Positions 8,288 to 17,939 of a DNA stretch of 64,000 nucleotides are shown here, piece after piece. The stretch lies in contig NZ_CP075170.1 of assembly GCF_024399315.1 (NCBI RefSeq), forward strand, positions 2,790,001-2,854,000. The letters run 5' to 3'. Below the pieces are notes generated by a model. That model saw only the letters and a list, made by a program, of their open reading frames with translations. It was not told where the DNA came from and searched no databases. Every line of letters starts with the position of its first letter. Position 1 is the stretch's first letter. The translations under genes and the position numbers were made by a program. The DNA is from Chryseobacterium sp. MA9. Lineage in GTDB: Bacteria; Bacteroidota; Bacteroidia; Flavobacteriales; Weeksellaceae.

Positions 8288-9532
8288 ATGGAATTAAAAA
8301 GAGTAGTTGTAACCGGATTTGGAGCAATAACACCAATAGGAAATAATGCAAAAGAATACTGGGAAAATCTTGTAAAAGGTGAGAGCGGTGCCGCTCCGAT
8401 TACTCTTTTTGATGCCACAAACTTTAAAACGAAGTTCGCTTGCGAAGTCAAAAATTTTGATCCATTACAGCATTTCGATAAGAAAGAATCTAAAAAAATG
8501 GACCGAAATACCCAACTGGGACTTGTTGCTGCCAGAGAAGCAGTAGCACATTCCAGGATTATGGAAGACAATGTGGATAAAAACAGAGTCGGTGTAATTT
8601 GGGGCTCCGGAATCGGAGGTTTAGAGACTTTTGAAACTGAAGTATTAGGATGGGCCAATACGGAAATCCCGAGATTTAACCCGTTCTTTATCCCTAAAAT
8701 GATTGCGGATATCACTCCAGGACATATCTCTATTGAATACGGTTTCCATGGACCAAACTATACTACTGTATCTGCATGTGCATCTTCAGCAAATGCTATA
8801 ATTGATTCCAAAATGCTGATCCAATTAGGAAAAGCAGACGTGATTGTGTGCGGAGGCTCTGAAGCAGCCGTTACAGCAAGTGGTGTCGGTGGGTTTAATG
8901 CAATGATGGCACTTTCTACAAGAAATGATGATCCTAAAACAGCTTCAAGACCTTTTGACAAAGACAGAGATGGATTTGTATTAGGTGAAGGTGCGGGAAC
9001 TATCATTCTTGAAGAATATGAGCACGCTGTAAAACGTGGTGCTACAATTTATGCAGAATTATTAGGAGGAGGTTTAAGTGCTGATGCACATCACATGACC
9101 GCTCCACACCCTGAAGGCCTTGGCGCTTATCTGGTAATGAAGAGCTGCCTGGAAGATGCAGGTTTAACTGCTGATGAAGTAGATCATATCAATATGCATG
9201 GTACTTCTACTCCATTAGGAGACATCGCAGAATCCAATGCAATCTCAAGATTATTAGGCGAGCACGCTTATGATATTCAGATTAATTCTACAAAATCAAT
9301 GACAGGCCACCTTCTTGGTGCTGCAGGTGTTATTGAAGCTATCGCTGCATTGGGAACTATTATTCATGGTACTGTTCCTCCTACCATCAACCATTTTACT
9401 GATGATGAAAATATTGACAGCAGACTAAACTTTACGTTTAACACTGCTGTGAAGAAAGATGTAAAAGTAGCCATGAGCAATACTTTTGGATTTGGCGGGC
9501 ATAATGCTTGCGTTCTATTTAAGAAAATCTAA
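8288..9532 (+). CDS. fabF: 3-oxoacyl-[acyl-carrier-protein] synthase II
   Basis: A 414-residue beta-ketoacyl-ACP synthase that condenses malonyl-ACP with acyl-ACP in fatty acid elongation. The catalytic triad is visible: Cys164 in VSACASSANA, His304 in NMHGTSTPLGD and His341 in MTGHLLGAAG. The C-terminal NTFGFGGHNA motif is also present. Position after acpP supports FabF rather than FabB. Full length, with no oddities. Confidence 0.98.
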   Translation: MELKRVVVTGFGAITPIGNNAKEYWENLVKGESGAAPITLFDATNFKTKFACEVKNFDPLQHFDKKESKKMDRNTQLGLVAAREAVAHSRIMEDNVDKNRVGVIWGSGIGGLETFETEVLGWANTEIPRFNPFFIPKMIADITPGHISIEYGFHGPNYTTVSACASSANAIIDSKMLIQLGKADVIVCGGSEAAVTASGVGGFNAMMALSTRNDDPKTASRPFDKDRDGFVLGEGAGTIILEEYEHAVKRGATIYAELLGGGLSADAHHMTAPHPEGLGAYLVMKSCLEDAGLTADEVDHINMHGTSTPLGDIAESNAISRLLGEHAYDIQINSTKSMTGHLLGAAGVIEAIAALGTIIHGTVPPTINHFTDDENIDSRLNFTFNTAVKKDVKVAMSNTFGFGGHNACVLFKKI

Positions 9533-9541
9533 ATTCAATGA

Positions 9542-10306
9542 ATGGAGTTACAGAAATACTTTTCTAAATTCCTTCTCAAAAAAAGAAAAAGACAATTAAC
9601 GGAGAGAGAATATTTTCTCAGTACTGAACTTAAAAAAGTTTTAGGTACAGAGGTACAGAATATAGCTCTTTACCGCGAGGCTTTTTCTTTGAAAAATTCT
9701 TCTAAAAATCAAGACAGCAACTACGAAAGGCTTGAATTTTTGGGAGATTCTGTTTTGGGTACAATTATTTCTTGTCATCTGTTCCAGACCTATCCTCAGG
9801 CAAATGAGGGATATCTGACCCAGATGAAATCTAAGATTGTTAATAGGAAAAACCTCAATAAATTAGGAGAAGACCTCAAGCTTACCAACCTTTTGCAAAA
9901 GCAAAACAGTTCATCCGCTTTGGGCGAGAATATCTCCGGAAATTTATTCGAAGCTCTAATTGGTGCCGTTTATTTAGACTTCCATTATGATACCTGTAAA
10001 AGGATTATTTTGGAAAAATTGCTGACCCCTTCTGAAATCAATAAGCTTGAAAACAAAATTGTAAGCTATAAAGGTCTCCTACTCGAATGGAGCCAAAAGA
10101 AGAAGGTCAATATAAAGTACGAAACCTGCGAAGAAATACAAGCTAATAAATCTGTGGTATTCCGATGTCACGTTTGGCTGGGTGAAGGAAAAATTGCTAA
10201 TGCAACGGAAACTTCCAAGAAAAAAGCAGAGGAAAAAGCAGCACAAAGGGCATTTTATATTTTAAATAAAAAAGAAAATATACTTGGAAATTCAAAAACT
10301 TTATGA
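9542..10306 (+). CDS. rnc: Ribonuclease III
   Basis: A 254-residue double-strand-specific endoribonuclease used in rRNA processing. The signature ERLEFLGDSVL starts at residue 62; the metal-binding acidic residues fall within it and at Glu137 (NLFEALIGAVYLD). A double-stranded RNA-binding domain occupies about 175-241. Only 9 bp separate it from fabF, and it overlaps the next gene by about 23 bp, so the acpP-to-pyk block is probably transcribed together. Confidence 0.97.
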   Translation: MELQKYFSKFLLKKRKRQLTEREYFLSTELKKVLGTEVQNIALYREAFSLKNSSKNQDSNYERLEFLGDSVLGTIISCHLFQTYPQANEGYLTQMKSKIVNRKNLNKLGEDLKLTNLLQKQNSSSALGENISGNLFEALIGAVYLDFHYDTCKRIILEKLLTPSEINKLENKIVSYKGLLLEWSQKKKVNIKYETCEEIQANKSVVFRCHVWLGEGKIANATETSKKKAEEKAAQRAFYILNKKENILGNSKTL

Positions 10307-10757
10307 TCTTGATGATATAGAATTTGAAGATATTGCCATAGGATTGGTAAGATTAGCAAAAGATGTACCTGCTCATGAATTTTTTTACAAAATAAATCAA
10401 GCCAACAATCTCAGTTTTTCAAGAAAAAAAGATCTTGTCTTTCATGGAGGGTATTATGATTACTTTTTTCCAAGATTTGAGGCCTACCACAAGTTTTCCA
10501 AGACCTGTTTTACCTTTATTTCAAATAAATCTTCTGAAAGTAAGCAAAAAAAAGTTCAGACAGAACTCTTTACAGAAGAAGAAAACATTAAATTTTTATT
10601 AAATAATCAGGTAGATGTGGAATATATTCTGCATAGTTCGGAACAGTTTCCTGATTTTTCCGTAATTTTGCTCCCTGAAAATCTTGTGTTTCCAATTCAA
10701 GATTATACACTGAGTTCTGATGAAGAACTTTATCAAATTATCCAGTATTATGAATAA
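10284..10757 (+). CDS. IPExxxVDY-family protein
   Basis: A 157-residue protein between rnc and pyk, a placement typical of the flavobacterial IPExxxVDY family. The family motif appears here near the C-terminus in the variant LPENLVFPIQDY. Function is unknown; the acidic, mixed alpha/beta sequence has no signal peptide or membrane segment. The only usable start in this frame is TTG at 10284 (an in-frame stop lies just upstream at 10263), giving overlap with rnc. It overlaps the pyk start by 8 bp, suggesting translational coupling. Confidence 0.75.
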   Translation: MEIQKLYDLDDIEFEDIAIGLVRLAKDVPAHEFFYKINQANNLSFSRKKDLVFHGGYYDYFFPRFEAYHKFSKTCFTFISNKSSESKQKKVQTELFTEEENIKFLLNNQVDVEYILHSSEQFPDFSVILLPENLVFPIQDYTLSSDEELYQIIQYYE

Positions 10758-12195
10758 GTATTTAAAGAAGACAAAAATTATCGCAACACTAGGGCCTGCT
10801 TCATCGTCGAAGGAGGTAATGTTAGATTTAATGAAAGCGGGTGTTGATATTTTCAGAATAAATTTTTCCCATGCAGATTACGACTTAGTTCGAACAAATA
10901 TTGAAATAATTAGAGAGCTCAACAGCGAGTATGGTTATTCAGTAGGAATTCTGGGAGATCTTCAGGGCCCTAAGCTGAGAGTGGGAGTTGTAAAGGAAGG
11001 GTCTTACCTGAATCCAGGTGATATTCTTACCTTCACCAATGAAAAGATGGAAGGAGATTCCACTAAGGTGTATATGACTTACCAGCAGTTTCCACAAGAC
11101 GTAAAAGTAGGAGAAAGAATCCTTATTGATGATGGGAAACTAATGTTGGAGGTTATCGAAACCAATGAAAAAGATACTGTAAGAGCAAAAACCATTCAAG
11201 GAGGTCCGTTAAGTTCTAAAAAAGGAGTTAATCTACCTAATACGAATGTTTCGCTTCCTGCTTTGACAGAAAAGGATGTTCAGGATGCTAATTTCATGCT
11301 TGACATGGAAGTTGACTGGATTGCCTTATCATTTGTTCGTCATGCTCAGGATATTATCGACTTGAAGGAGCTTATTAATGCGCATCCAAATGGTAAATTC
11401 AAAACTCCGATTATTGCGAAGATTGAAAAACCTGAAGGGGTAAAAAATATTGAAGAAATCCTTGTTGAATGTGACGGTCTAATGGTTGCCCGTGGAGACC
11501 TTGGGGTAGAAGTTCCAATGGAAGAAGTTCCTGCCATCCAGAAAAATCTGGTAGAAAAAGCAAGATTCTATTCTAAGCCGGTAATCATCGCAACCCAGAT
11601 GATGGAAACTATGATCAACAGCTTAACACCAACAAGAGCGGAAGTAAATGATGTGGCGAATTCTGTATTGGACGGAGCTGATGCCGTAATGCTTTCCGGA
11701 GAAACTTCTGTAGGTAGATATCCGGTACAGGTTGTAGAAAACATGGCTAAAATTGTAAAGAATATCGAAACCACTCATTTTTATCAACACAAAAATGAGC
11801 CAATCGAAAAAGATTATAACTGTATTGATGAAAGATTCATTACAAACAGAGTTTGTCTTGCAGCGGTAAGAATTGCTAAAACCACAAACGTTTCTGCTAT
11901 TGTAACGCTTACTCATTCAGGATATACGGCTTTCCAGCTTGCAGCACACAGACCGAACTCTCACATTATCGTATATAGCGGTAACAGAAGAGTAATCGCT
12001 ATGCTGAACCTTCTTTGGGGTGTTCACGCATACTATTATGATATGAAAAAGTCTACTGATGAAACGATTATCCAGGTAAATATGTTAACGCATAATTATG
12101 GTTATATCGAAACAGGAGATTTCGTAATCAACATCAATGCTACTCCATCATACGAAGGTGGAAAAACAAATACGCTGAGATTGACGACAGTATAA
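10750..12195 (+). CDS. pyk: Pyruvate kinase
   Basis: A glycolytic enzyme converting phosphoenolpyruvate and ADP to pyruvate and ATP. The start is placed at the ATG at 10750 (MNKYLKKTKIIATLGPAS), giving 481 residues; an upstream in-frame ATG would add ten residues with no family match. Visible motifs are the N-terminal KIIATLGPASS, the active-site IIAKIEKPEGV, MVARGDLGVEVP and ATQMMETM. Downstream is a strong terminator. Confidence 0.97.
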   Translation: MNKYLKKTKIIATLGPASSSKEVMLDLMKAGVDIFRINFSHADYDLVRTNIEIIRELNSEYGYSVGILGDLQGPKLRVGVVKEGSYLNPGDILTFTNEKMEGDSTKVYMTYQQFPQDVKVGERILIDDGKLMLEVIETNEKDTVRAKTIQGGPLSSKKGVNLPNTNVSLPALTEKDVQDANFMLDMEVDWIALSFVRHAQDIIDLKELINAHPNGKFKTPIIAKIEKPEGVKNIEEILVECDGLMVARGDLGVEVPMEEVPAIQKNLVEKARFYSKPVIIATQMMETMINSLTPTRAEVNDVANSVLDGADAVMLSGETSVGRYPVQVVENMAKIVKNIETTHFYQHKNEPIEKDYNCIDERFITNRVCLAAVRIAKTTNVSAIVTLTHSGYTAFQLAAHRPNSHIIVYSGNRRVIAMLNLLWGVHAYYYDMKKSTDETIIQVNMLTHNYGYIETGDFVININATPSYEGGKTNTLRLTTV

Positions 12196-12229
12196 GCAAT
12201 AAGCAAAATTACTTTTTGTAAAAACATAT

Positions 12230-12262
12230 AAAAACTCCCGGAAATGATTTCCGGGAGTTTTT
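12230..12262. terminator. Terminator between convergent pyk and aldehyde dehydrogenase
   Basis: A 15-bp perfect stem (AAAAACTCCCGGAAA) with a 3-base loop. It works in both directions and separates two convergent genes. Confidence 0.9.
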
Positions 12263-12318
12263 GTTTATAATTTCTTTTGTATTTATAAATACATTGTACT
12301 TTTTACATTATACAAATA

Positions 12319-13611
12319 TTAATTACCTACAATCGTCTTAGCTGTCACAAATTCCTTTAAAGCTAATAGGGATAGTTCTGTTCCATACCCTGAGGCCTTT
12401 GATCCTCCGAATGGAAAACGCGGATCAGAACTTGTCATTCTATTGATATTGACTGTTCCAGATTCAAGGTTCTCAATGAAGAATAATTGGCGGTCTTTAT
12501 TTTTAGTCCATACAGAATTGGAAAGTCCAAAAGGAATATCATTGGCCATTTTTAGGGCTTCTTCATCATTTTTTGCAATCATAACCATGCCAAGAGGTCC
12601 GAAAAGTTCTTCTTTTAAAATTGGATTTCCTTCCTGAACTCTAATTAAGCCTGGTTTAAATTCATTATCTGAAATTCTTTCCAGAGGAATAATGATTTCT
12701 GCTCCATTTTCCAATGCTCTGTTAAACTGAGCTTCCAGCTCATCAGCCAGGTCAGGTCTTGCCATTCCTGCTAATTTGGTTTCTTTGTCTAAGGGATCTC
12801 CAATTTCATATCTTTTATATTCTTCAATGAATATAGGAAGAAATTCATTTTCGATTTTTTCGTCAATAATAAATCTTTTTGCGGCTGTACAAGTTTGCCC
12901 GCAGTTTTGAAGTCTGGATTTTACTCCAGCTTTTGCTGCTTCCTCTAGATTGGCATCATCAAAAATGATAAATGCATCACTTCCACCTAATTCAAGCAAA
13001 GATTTTTTGATATTTAAACCAGCAATTGAAGCCACTTCACCTCCGGCTTTTCCACTGCCTGTAAGACTTACTCCTTTCACAGCATCATGCTCAAGAATTT
13101 CCTTTACCGCTTTATGTCCCACTTCAAGATTCTGAAAAACACCTTCCGGAAAACCTGCTTCAAGAAGAACATCTACAATGGCATTTCCACTTCCGAAACA
13201 AATTGAAGCATGCTTCAAAACAACTGTATTTCCAGCTAAAATTGCAGGAGTAGCAAATCTCAATACCTGCCAAAAAGGAAAATTCCACGGCATTACTCCT
13301 AAAATTACTCCTTTTGGAGCATAATGAACTTCGGAAAAAGCAAATTCAGATTCTACTTTTTCTGGTTTTAAGATATTATCAGCAGTGGCATAATAATTCA
13401 TCATTAAAGCACACTTTTCCACTTCAGCTATTGATTCTGAAATGGGTTTATTCATTTCTGTTGTAATTATTCTACCAAATTTCTCCGAATTATTCTTTAA
13501 GATTTCTGCTGCTTTTGCAATTAACTTCTGCCTTTCCTCAAACGGCACTTTTCTCCACACTGAAAACGCTTTATCTGCTTTAATAAGCTTGCTTTCAATT
13601 AATTGTTCCAT
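12319..13611 (-). CDS. NAD(P)-dependent aldehyde dehydrogenase, succinate-semialdehyde type
   Basis: A 430-residue member of the aldehyde dehydrogenase superfamily, oxidising an aldehyde to the acid. Catalytic residues are visible: Asn110 (MPWNFPFWQ), Glu207 (LLELGGSDA), Cys241 (GQTCTAAKR) and the cofactor motif SLTGSGKAG (182-190). The compact length resembles the short succinate-semialdehyde dehydrogenase (Sad/GabD-like) subgroup. The substrate is inferred; no GABA-pathway neighbours are present. Confidence 0.85.
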   Translation of the reverse strand: MEQLIESKLIKADKAFSVWRKVPFEERQKLIAKAAEILKNNSEKFGRIITTEMNKPISESIAEVEKCALMMNYYATADNILKPEKVESEFAFSEVHYAPKGVILGVMPWNFPFWQVLRFATPAILAGNTVVLKHASICFGSGNAIVDVLLEAGFPEGVFQNLEVGHKAVKEILEHDAVKGVSLTGSGKAGGEVASIAGLNIKKSLLELGGSDAFIIFDDANLEEAAKAGVKSRLQNCGQTCTAAKRFIIDEKIENEFLPIFIEEYKRYEIGDPLDKETKLAGMARPDLADELEAQFNRALENGAEIIIPLERISDNEFKPGLIRVQEGNPILKEELFGPLGMVMIAKNDEEALKMANDIPFGLSNSVWTKNKDRQLFFIENLESGTVNINRMTSSDPRFPFGGSKASGYGTELSLLALKEFVTAKTIVGN

Positions 13612-13748
13612 AATATAAATTCTGTTTTAAATTCAGCTAATGAATTTATGAGCGCTTTTATTTTAAAAGCACGGTGAAATTAGCAAATTCCATTCCTTAA
13701 GGGTTAATAAAATAATGATTTTCTCTATCGGAAGAATATAGCTTTATC

Positions 13749-14669
13749 TTAAATCATTAGCCATTCATTAACAAGACATGCTGCCAGTCTTGCTGTTCGG
13801 TCCTGGATATCGAAAGAAGGGTTAACTTCAGCCACATCCAATGCAACCAATTTTTTATTTTTTAAGATATGCCTGTAAAAATGCATAAAGGCTGGATCCG
13901 CAAAGATTCCGTTATATGCTGCAGCCGAAACTCCGGGAGCTACTGATGCATTAAAAACATCCATACAAATAGTAAGATAGGCATAATCTACAGTATTCAA
14001 GAGTTCATCAATACGCTGATAGATGGATGGAAGATTTTCGAAAAATAATTCATCTGCCAGAATATATTTCATCCCGTACTGATGAGCGGTATCAAAAAGC
14101 TTAAGTGTATTGGAGTTTCTCTGAATTCCGATATGCAGAGAATTAATAGGGCCTTCCTGAGCAATCTGCCAGAAGCCAGTACCTGAACTCGCTCCTACTC
14201 CTTTTTCCGGCTGTCTGTTATCAAAATGGGCATCAAAATTAATAATTCCTATTTTTTGTTCCGGAAAAGCTGTTTTAACTCCTAAATAATGGGCATAAGA
14301 AACTTCATGCCCTCCGCCTAAGACAAGGGATTTTCCGCCTTTTAAAAGTACTTTTGAAACATTTTTGGCAAGATTGTTCTGTGTGTTTTCCAGATTACCA
14401 TCGTCACAGCTAATATTCCCGAAATCCAGCATTGAAAAATCAGGGAGAATCACCGGAAAATTAGACATATTTTTTCTGATCACATCAGGAGCATCCTTAG
14501 CTCCCTGACGGCCTTTGTTTCGTCTTACTCCTTCATCTACAGCAAAACCATGCAGTACAAAGTCATCTATTGCGATATTATCGTAATTGCGTTCTTCTCT
14601 TACCCTTTGAAATATTCTGTGATGGAGAAGTTCTTCTCCGTCCAATCTGCCTTGCCAAATATTACTCAT
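13749..14669 (-). CDS. hutG: Formimidoylglutamase (arginase family)
   Basis: A 306-residue ureohydrolase-fold enzyme expected to hydrolyse N-formimidoyl-glutamate to glutamate and formamide, the last step of one histidine-degradation route. Metal-binding motifs are GGGHEVSY (His121) and NFDAHFDNR (Asp146, His148, Asp150). In the last motif, arginase-family SxDxD, the sequence reads TICMDVF: Cys235 stands where the first Asp is expected, while Asp237 is kept. It lies 90 bp downstream of hutI on the same strand, which supports the hut assignment. hutH and hutU are not in the window. Confidence 0.85.
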   Translation of the reverse strand: MSNIWQGRLDGEELLHHRIFQRVREERNYDNIAIDDFVLHGFAVDEGVRRNKGRQGAKDAPDVIRKNMSNFPVILPDFSMLDFGNISCDDGNLENTQNNLAKNVSKVLLKGGKSLVLGGGHEVSYAHYLGVKTAFPEQKIGIINFDAHFDNRQPEKGVGASSGTGFWQIAQEGPINSLHIGIQRNSNTLKLFDTAHQYGMKYILADELFFENLPSIYQRIDELLNTVDYAYLTICMDVFNASVAPGVSAAAYNGIFADPAFMHFYRHILKNKKLVALDVAEVNPSFDIQDRTARLAACLVNEWLMI

Positions 14670-14759
14670 TATTCAGTCATTTGCCTATTGTATGTATTCA
14701 ATTAGCTGACATTGAAAACCCGCTCATTGAATAACAAAGTATGGTTAATTTTTATAATT

Positions 14760-15983
14760 TTAATTTTTATTCCCATCAATATAAACAAGTTCAGCCTTTA
14801 AACTTCCCTGATTATAAAGTATATTTTGAAAATTATTGGTTTTGAAAGTAACAAAATCTGCTTTCTTCCCTGTTTCCAACTGTCCTCTATCCTCCAGATT
14901 AAGGGCATAAGCTGCACGGAAAGTCATTCCCGCCAATACTTCAGCAGTGGTTAATTTCTGGAAAGCAGCTAAGATAGAAGCCTGAGTTATTAAATTTCCC
15001 ATTGGGGCTGATCCCGGGTTCCAATCACTTGCAATGGCTACAATAGCTCCTGCATCTAATAATTTTCTTGCCGGAGTAAATTTTTCACCTAAGCCTAAGC
15101 TTGCTCCGGGGAGAGCTGTTGCTACAGTATCGGATTTAGCCAAAAACTCGATATCCTCATCAATTGTTGCTTCTAAATGGTCTGCAGATTTAGCACCCAC
15201 CTCTACTGCAATTCTTGAGCTTCCTGGTGTAAACTGATCTGCATGAACGGTAATTTCAAAACCTAATGCTTTTGCTTTAAGTAAGAATTCCTTACTCTCT
15301 TCAGGCTGAAATGCAGACTTTTCAATAAAAATGTCTACTCTATTTGCCAGTCCTTCTTCTTTTACTTTTGGCAAAATTTCAGTAATGATATAGTCAAGAT
15401 ATTCAGGATTGCTTCCTTCAAAGTCTCTAGGCTTTAGATGTGCCGAAAGACAGGTTGGAACTAAAGTAGCCTTAGTTGTGTTCTGTGCTTTTTTAATCAT
15501 TCTAAGCATCTTCAGCTCATTTTCCACATCCAGACCGTAGCCACTCTTTACTTCAATGGTTGTAATTCCTAGATCAATCAAAAAATTGATTCTTTCCACT
15601 AAAGTTCTCAGTAATTCTTCTTCAGAAGCATTTCGTGTATGTTGTACGGAGCTCCAGATTCCACCACCGCTTTCAGCGATTTCCAGATAAGTTTTTCCTG
15701 CATTACGCATGGCAAAATCATTGGCGCGGTTTCCTCCGAAACAGATATGGGTATGTGAATCTACAAAGGCAGGAAGTACAATCTGTTCTCCTTCAATGTG
15801 TTCAATTTCTATGGCAGGGTTTTCTGTTTTTAATGTTTCAAAATTTCCAACTTTCTGAATGGTATTATGATCTACTACAATTCCTCCGTCTACAATAATT
15901 TCCAGCTGTTCATCGGAAATTTTTCCTCTTAATGGTAAGTTAGCAAGCGTTACCACCTGCTTAAATGGTCCTATTAATTTCAT
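14760..15983 (-). CDS. hutI: Imidazolonepropionase
   Basis: A 407-residue amidohydrolase-fold enzyme that opens the imidazolone ring during histidine degradation, giving formimidoyl-glutamate for HutG. The metal-binding FVDSHTHICFGG (His77, His79), the HADQF segment in the middle and the late ASDWNPGSAP motif (metal Asp) match the family. Length is normal. It precedes hutG in the same direction and the two probably form a short operon. Confidence 0.95.
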   Translation of the reverse strand: MKLIGPFKQVVTLANLPLRGKISDEQLEIIVDGGIVVDHNTIQKVGNFETLKTENPAIEIEHIEGEQIVLPAFVDSHTHICFGGNRANDFAMRNAGKTYLEIAESGGGIWSSVQHTRNASEEELLRTLVERINFLIDLGITTIEVKSGYGLDVENELKMLRMIKKAQNTTKATLVPTCLSAHLKPRDFEGSNPEYLDYIITEILPKVKEEGLANRVDIFIEKSAFQPEESKEFLLKAKALGFEITVHADQFTPGSSRIAVEVGAKSADHLEATIDEDIEFLAKSDTVATALPGASLGLGEKFTPARKLLDAGAIVAIASDWNPGSAPMGNLITQASILAAFQKLTTAEVLAGMTFRAAYALNLEDRGQLETGKKADFVTFKTNNFQNILYNQGSLKAELVYIDGNKN

Positions 15984-16242
15984 TAGTTTAAAGTTAATGC
16001 TAATGTTTAGATTGAGGCAGATTCATTCATCATCAATACTAGCCTGCTAAACAATCAAAATTTTAATAATTTTTATCAATAATTTCTCCTCTCAAAAATA
16101 CTTAAAATATCCCAATTATTTAAATCTTAGCTGTTCTCATTTTTAACCTTAGCGTAAACTCTGTGTCAATCTTAACCTTTTCTCAATCTGCCCTTCAACC
16201 TTAGTCTAAATTTGCTATCTTTGAGGTAAATGAAATGAATTA
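15984..16242. other. Divergent hutI-ruvB intergenic region with AACCTT-type repeats
   Basis: The right half carries several AACCTT/CTTAACCTT units (about 16139-16209) before the ruvB promoter. Related units in the opposite orientation follow ruvB, and another cluster precedes aspS. They look like a dispersed low-complexity repeat. Confidence 0.45.
16216..16223 (+). promoter_or_regulatory. ruvB -7 box (TATCTTTG)
   Basis: Matches TAnnTTTG and ends 19 bp before the ruvB ATG. Confidence 0.6.
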
Positions 16243-17265
16243 ATGCCAGATTTTTTACATCCAGATAAGGAAAACTACTCACGCGAGGAGCTGATGCAGG
16301 AAGAACAGATCCGTCCCCAGAGCTTTAAAGATTTTGCGGGACAGAGAAAAACGCTGGAGAACCTTGAAGTTTTTGTTACCGCTGCGAAAAGACGTGGCGG
16401 AGCATTAGATCATGTTTTATTGCATGGTCCGCCAGGTCTTGGAAAAACTACTTTAGCCAATATTATTGCCAATGAGCTTGGTGTCAACTGTAAGATTACT
16501 TCCGGTCCTGTATTGGACAAACCCGGAAGTTTAGCTGGTTTATTGACCAATCTGGAAGAAAATGATGTTCTTTTCATTGATGAAATTCACCGTCTTTCTC
16601 CTGTTGTAGAAGAATATTTGTATTCTGCGATGGAAGATTATAAGATTGACATCATGCTGGAGACAGGTCCTAATGCCAGAAGTGTACAGATAGGACTGAA
16701 TCCTTTTACCTTAGTAGGAGCAACTACCAGAAGCGGAATGCTTACTAAACCCATGCTTGCCCGATTCGGGATTCAAAGCAGACTGGAGTATTATTCTATT
16801 GAACTTTTATCAATGATTATCCAGCGAAGTGCGAGGGTTCTGGGAGTTGTCATTTACGAAGATGCAGCGATAGAAATTGCAAGAAGAAGCCGTGGAACCC
16901 CAAGGATTGCCAATGCATTATTGAGAAGGGTGCGTGATTTTGCGGAGATCAAAGGGAATGGTGAAATTGAGATCAATATTACAAAATATGCGCTGAACTC
17001 TCTAAATGTAGACGAATTTGGATTGGATGAAATGGATAATAAGATCATGCGTGTTATGATTGAAAATTTTAAAGGAAAGCCAGTTGGCATTTCTGCTCTG
17101 GCCACATCTATTGCTGAAAATCCTGAAACGCTGGAAGAGGTTTATGAACCGTTTTTGATCCAGGAAGGATTTATTATCAGAACTCCGAGAGGAAGAGAAG
17201 TTACTGACAAAGCTTACAAACATTTAAATATTACAAGACCTAAAAATCCGGGAGAACTTTTTTAA
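16243..17265 (+). CDS. ruvB: Holliday junction branch migration helicase RuvB
   Basis: A 340-residue AAA+ motor that drives branch migration of Holliday junctions together with RuvA. The P-loop GPPGLGKTT is at 62-70, Walker B LFIDEIH at about 110-116, the ATTRSG sensor motif follows, and the C-terminal winged helix ends with [11 protein letters not shown]. Full length with no anomalies. ruvA and ruvC are not adjacent. Confidence 0.98.
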   Translation: MPDFLHPDKENYSREELMQEEQIRPQSFKDFAGQRKTLENLEVFVTAAKRRGGALDHVLLHGPPGLGKTTLANIIANELGVNCKITSGPVLDKPGSLAGLLTNLEENDVLFIDEIHRLSPVVEEYLYSAMEDYKIDIMLETGPNARSVQIGLNPFTLVGATTRSGMLTKPMLARFGIQSRLEYYSIELLSMIIQRSARVLGVVIYEDAAIEIARRSRGTPRIANALLRRVRDFAEIKGNGEIEINITKYALNSLNVDEFGLDEMDNKIMRVMIENFKGKPVGISALATSIAENPETLEEVYEPFLIQEGFIIRTPRGREVTDKAYKHLNITRPKNPGELF

Positions 17266-17297
17266 TTCAAGGTTCAAAGTGTAAGGTTCAAGGTTAA
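17266..17297. repeat. AAGGTTCA-type repeat cluster
   Basis: Three AAGGTT units (each within or next to TTCAAGG) occur directly after the ruvB stop. They are the reverse complement of the AACCTT units upstream of ruvB. Confidence 0.5.
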
Positions 17298-17314
17298 TGA
17301 GAGTTTATTAGTTT

Positions 17315-17926
17315 ATGTTTATACCAAAATTATACAGAAGCGAAGATTACAATTTGATGAGAGAGATCATTAAAGAAAACTCATTTGCTTTACTGATTTC
17401 TTCTGTTGACAAAATCCGGGCGACTCATGCTATGATGATGCTAAATGAAGATGATCCGGAAAATGCTTATATTGAAACTCATATTTCAAGAGCTAACCCA
17501 CAGGCGAAAACTTTAAAAAACGGAGATGAAGTTCTTTGTGATTTTTTAGGGGCCCACACTTACATATCCAGCAGTTGGTATGATCATATTAATGTTTCCA
17601 CCTGGAATTATGAAGCAGTGCAGATCTACGGAAAGATTGAACTGATGAATCATGACGAGCTGTATGCTCATTTGGACAAATTAACGTCCAAATATGAAAA
17701 ATTTCAGCAATGTCCAATGATGGTGAAGGATATGGGAAAAGAATTTGTGGAAAAGGAAATGAAGGGAGCTTTTGGTATTAAAATAATTCCTGACGAAATA
17801 TTTATTAAGCAAAAACTTTCTCAGAATAGAAAAGAGGCTGATTATGAAAACATTATTAACCATCTTGAGGGTTCTGATGATAACGCAAGAAAGATTGCGG
17901 AGAAAATGAAAGTAATAAAAAAATAA
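17315..17926 (+). CDS. FMN-binding negative regulator, PaiB family
   Basis: A 203-residue split-barrel flavoprotein-like protein of the PaiB family. Family features are the start MFIPKLYR, the FALLISS strand, the region HISRANPQAK and SSWYDHINVSTWNYEAVQIYG in the centre. PaiB in Bacillus is described as a transcriptional regulator, but many members may be small-molecule flavoproteins; the function here is not established. It stands alone between ruvB and the metallo-hydrolase gene. Confidence 0.85.
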   Translation: MFIPKLYRSEDYNLMREIIKENSFALLISSVDKIRATHAMMMLNEDDPENAYIETHISRANPQAKTLKNGDEVLCDFLGAHTYISSSWYDHINVSTWNYEAVQIYGKIELMNHDELYAHLDKLTSKYEKFQQCPMMVKDMGKEFVEKEMKGAFGIKIIPDEIFIKQKLSQNRKEADYENIINHLEGSDDNARKIAEKMKVIKK

Positions 17927-17939
17927 TCAAAATATACAT

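Noticed and set aside
8275..8715. Minus-strand ORF of 146 codons across the start of fabF
   Set aside because: It lies opposite a certain fabF reading frame; the length is explained by codon bias of the sense gene.
11346..11916. Several minus-strand ORFs inside pyk
   Set aside because: They are antisense to a conserved enzyme and have no family pattern or start context.
15635..15898. Plus-strand ORF of 87 codons inside hutI
   Set aside because: Antisense shadow with unusual Trp/Phe/Gln-rich composition.
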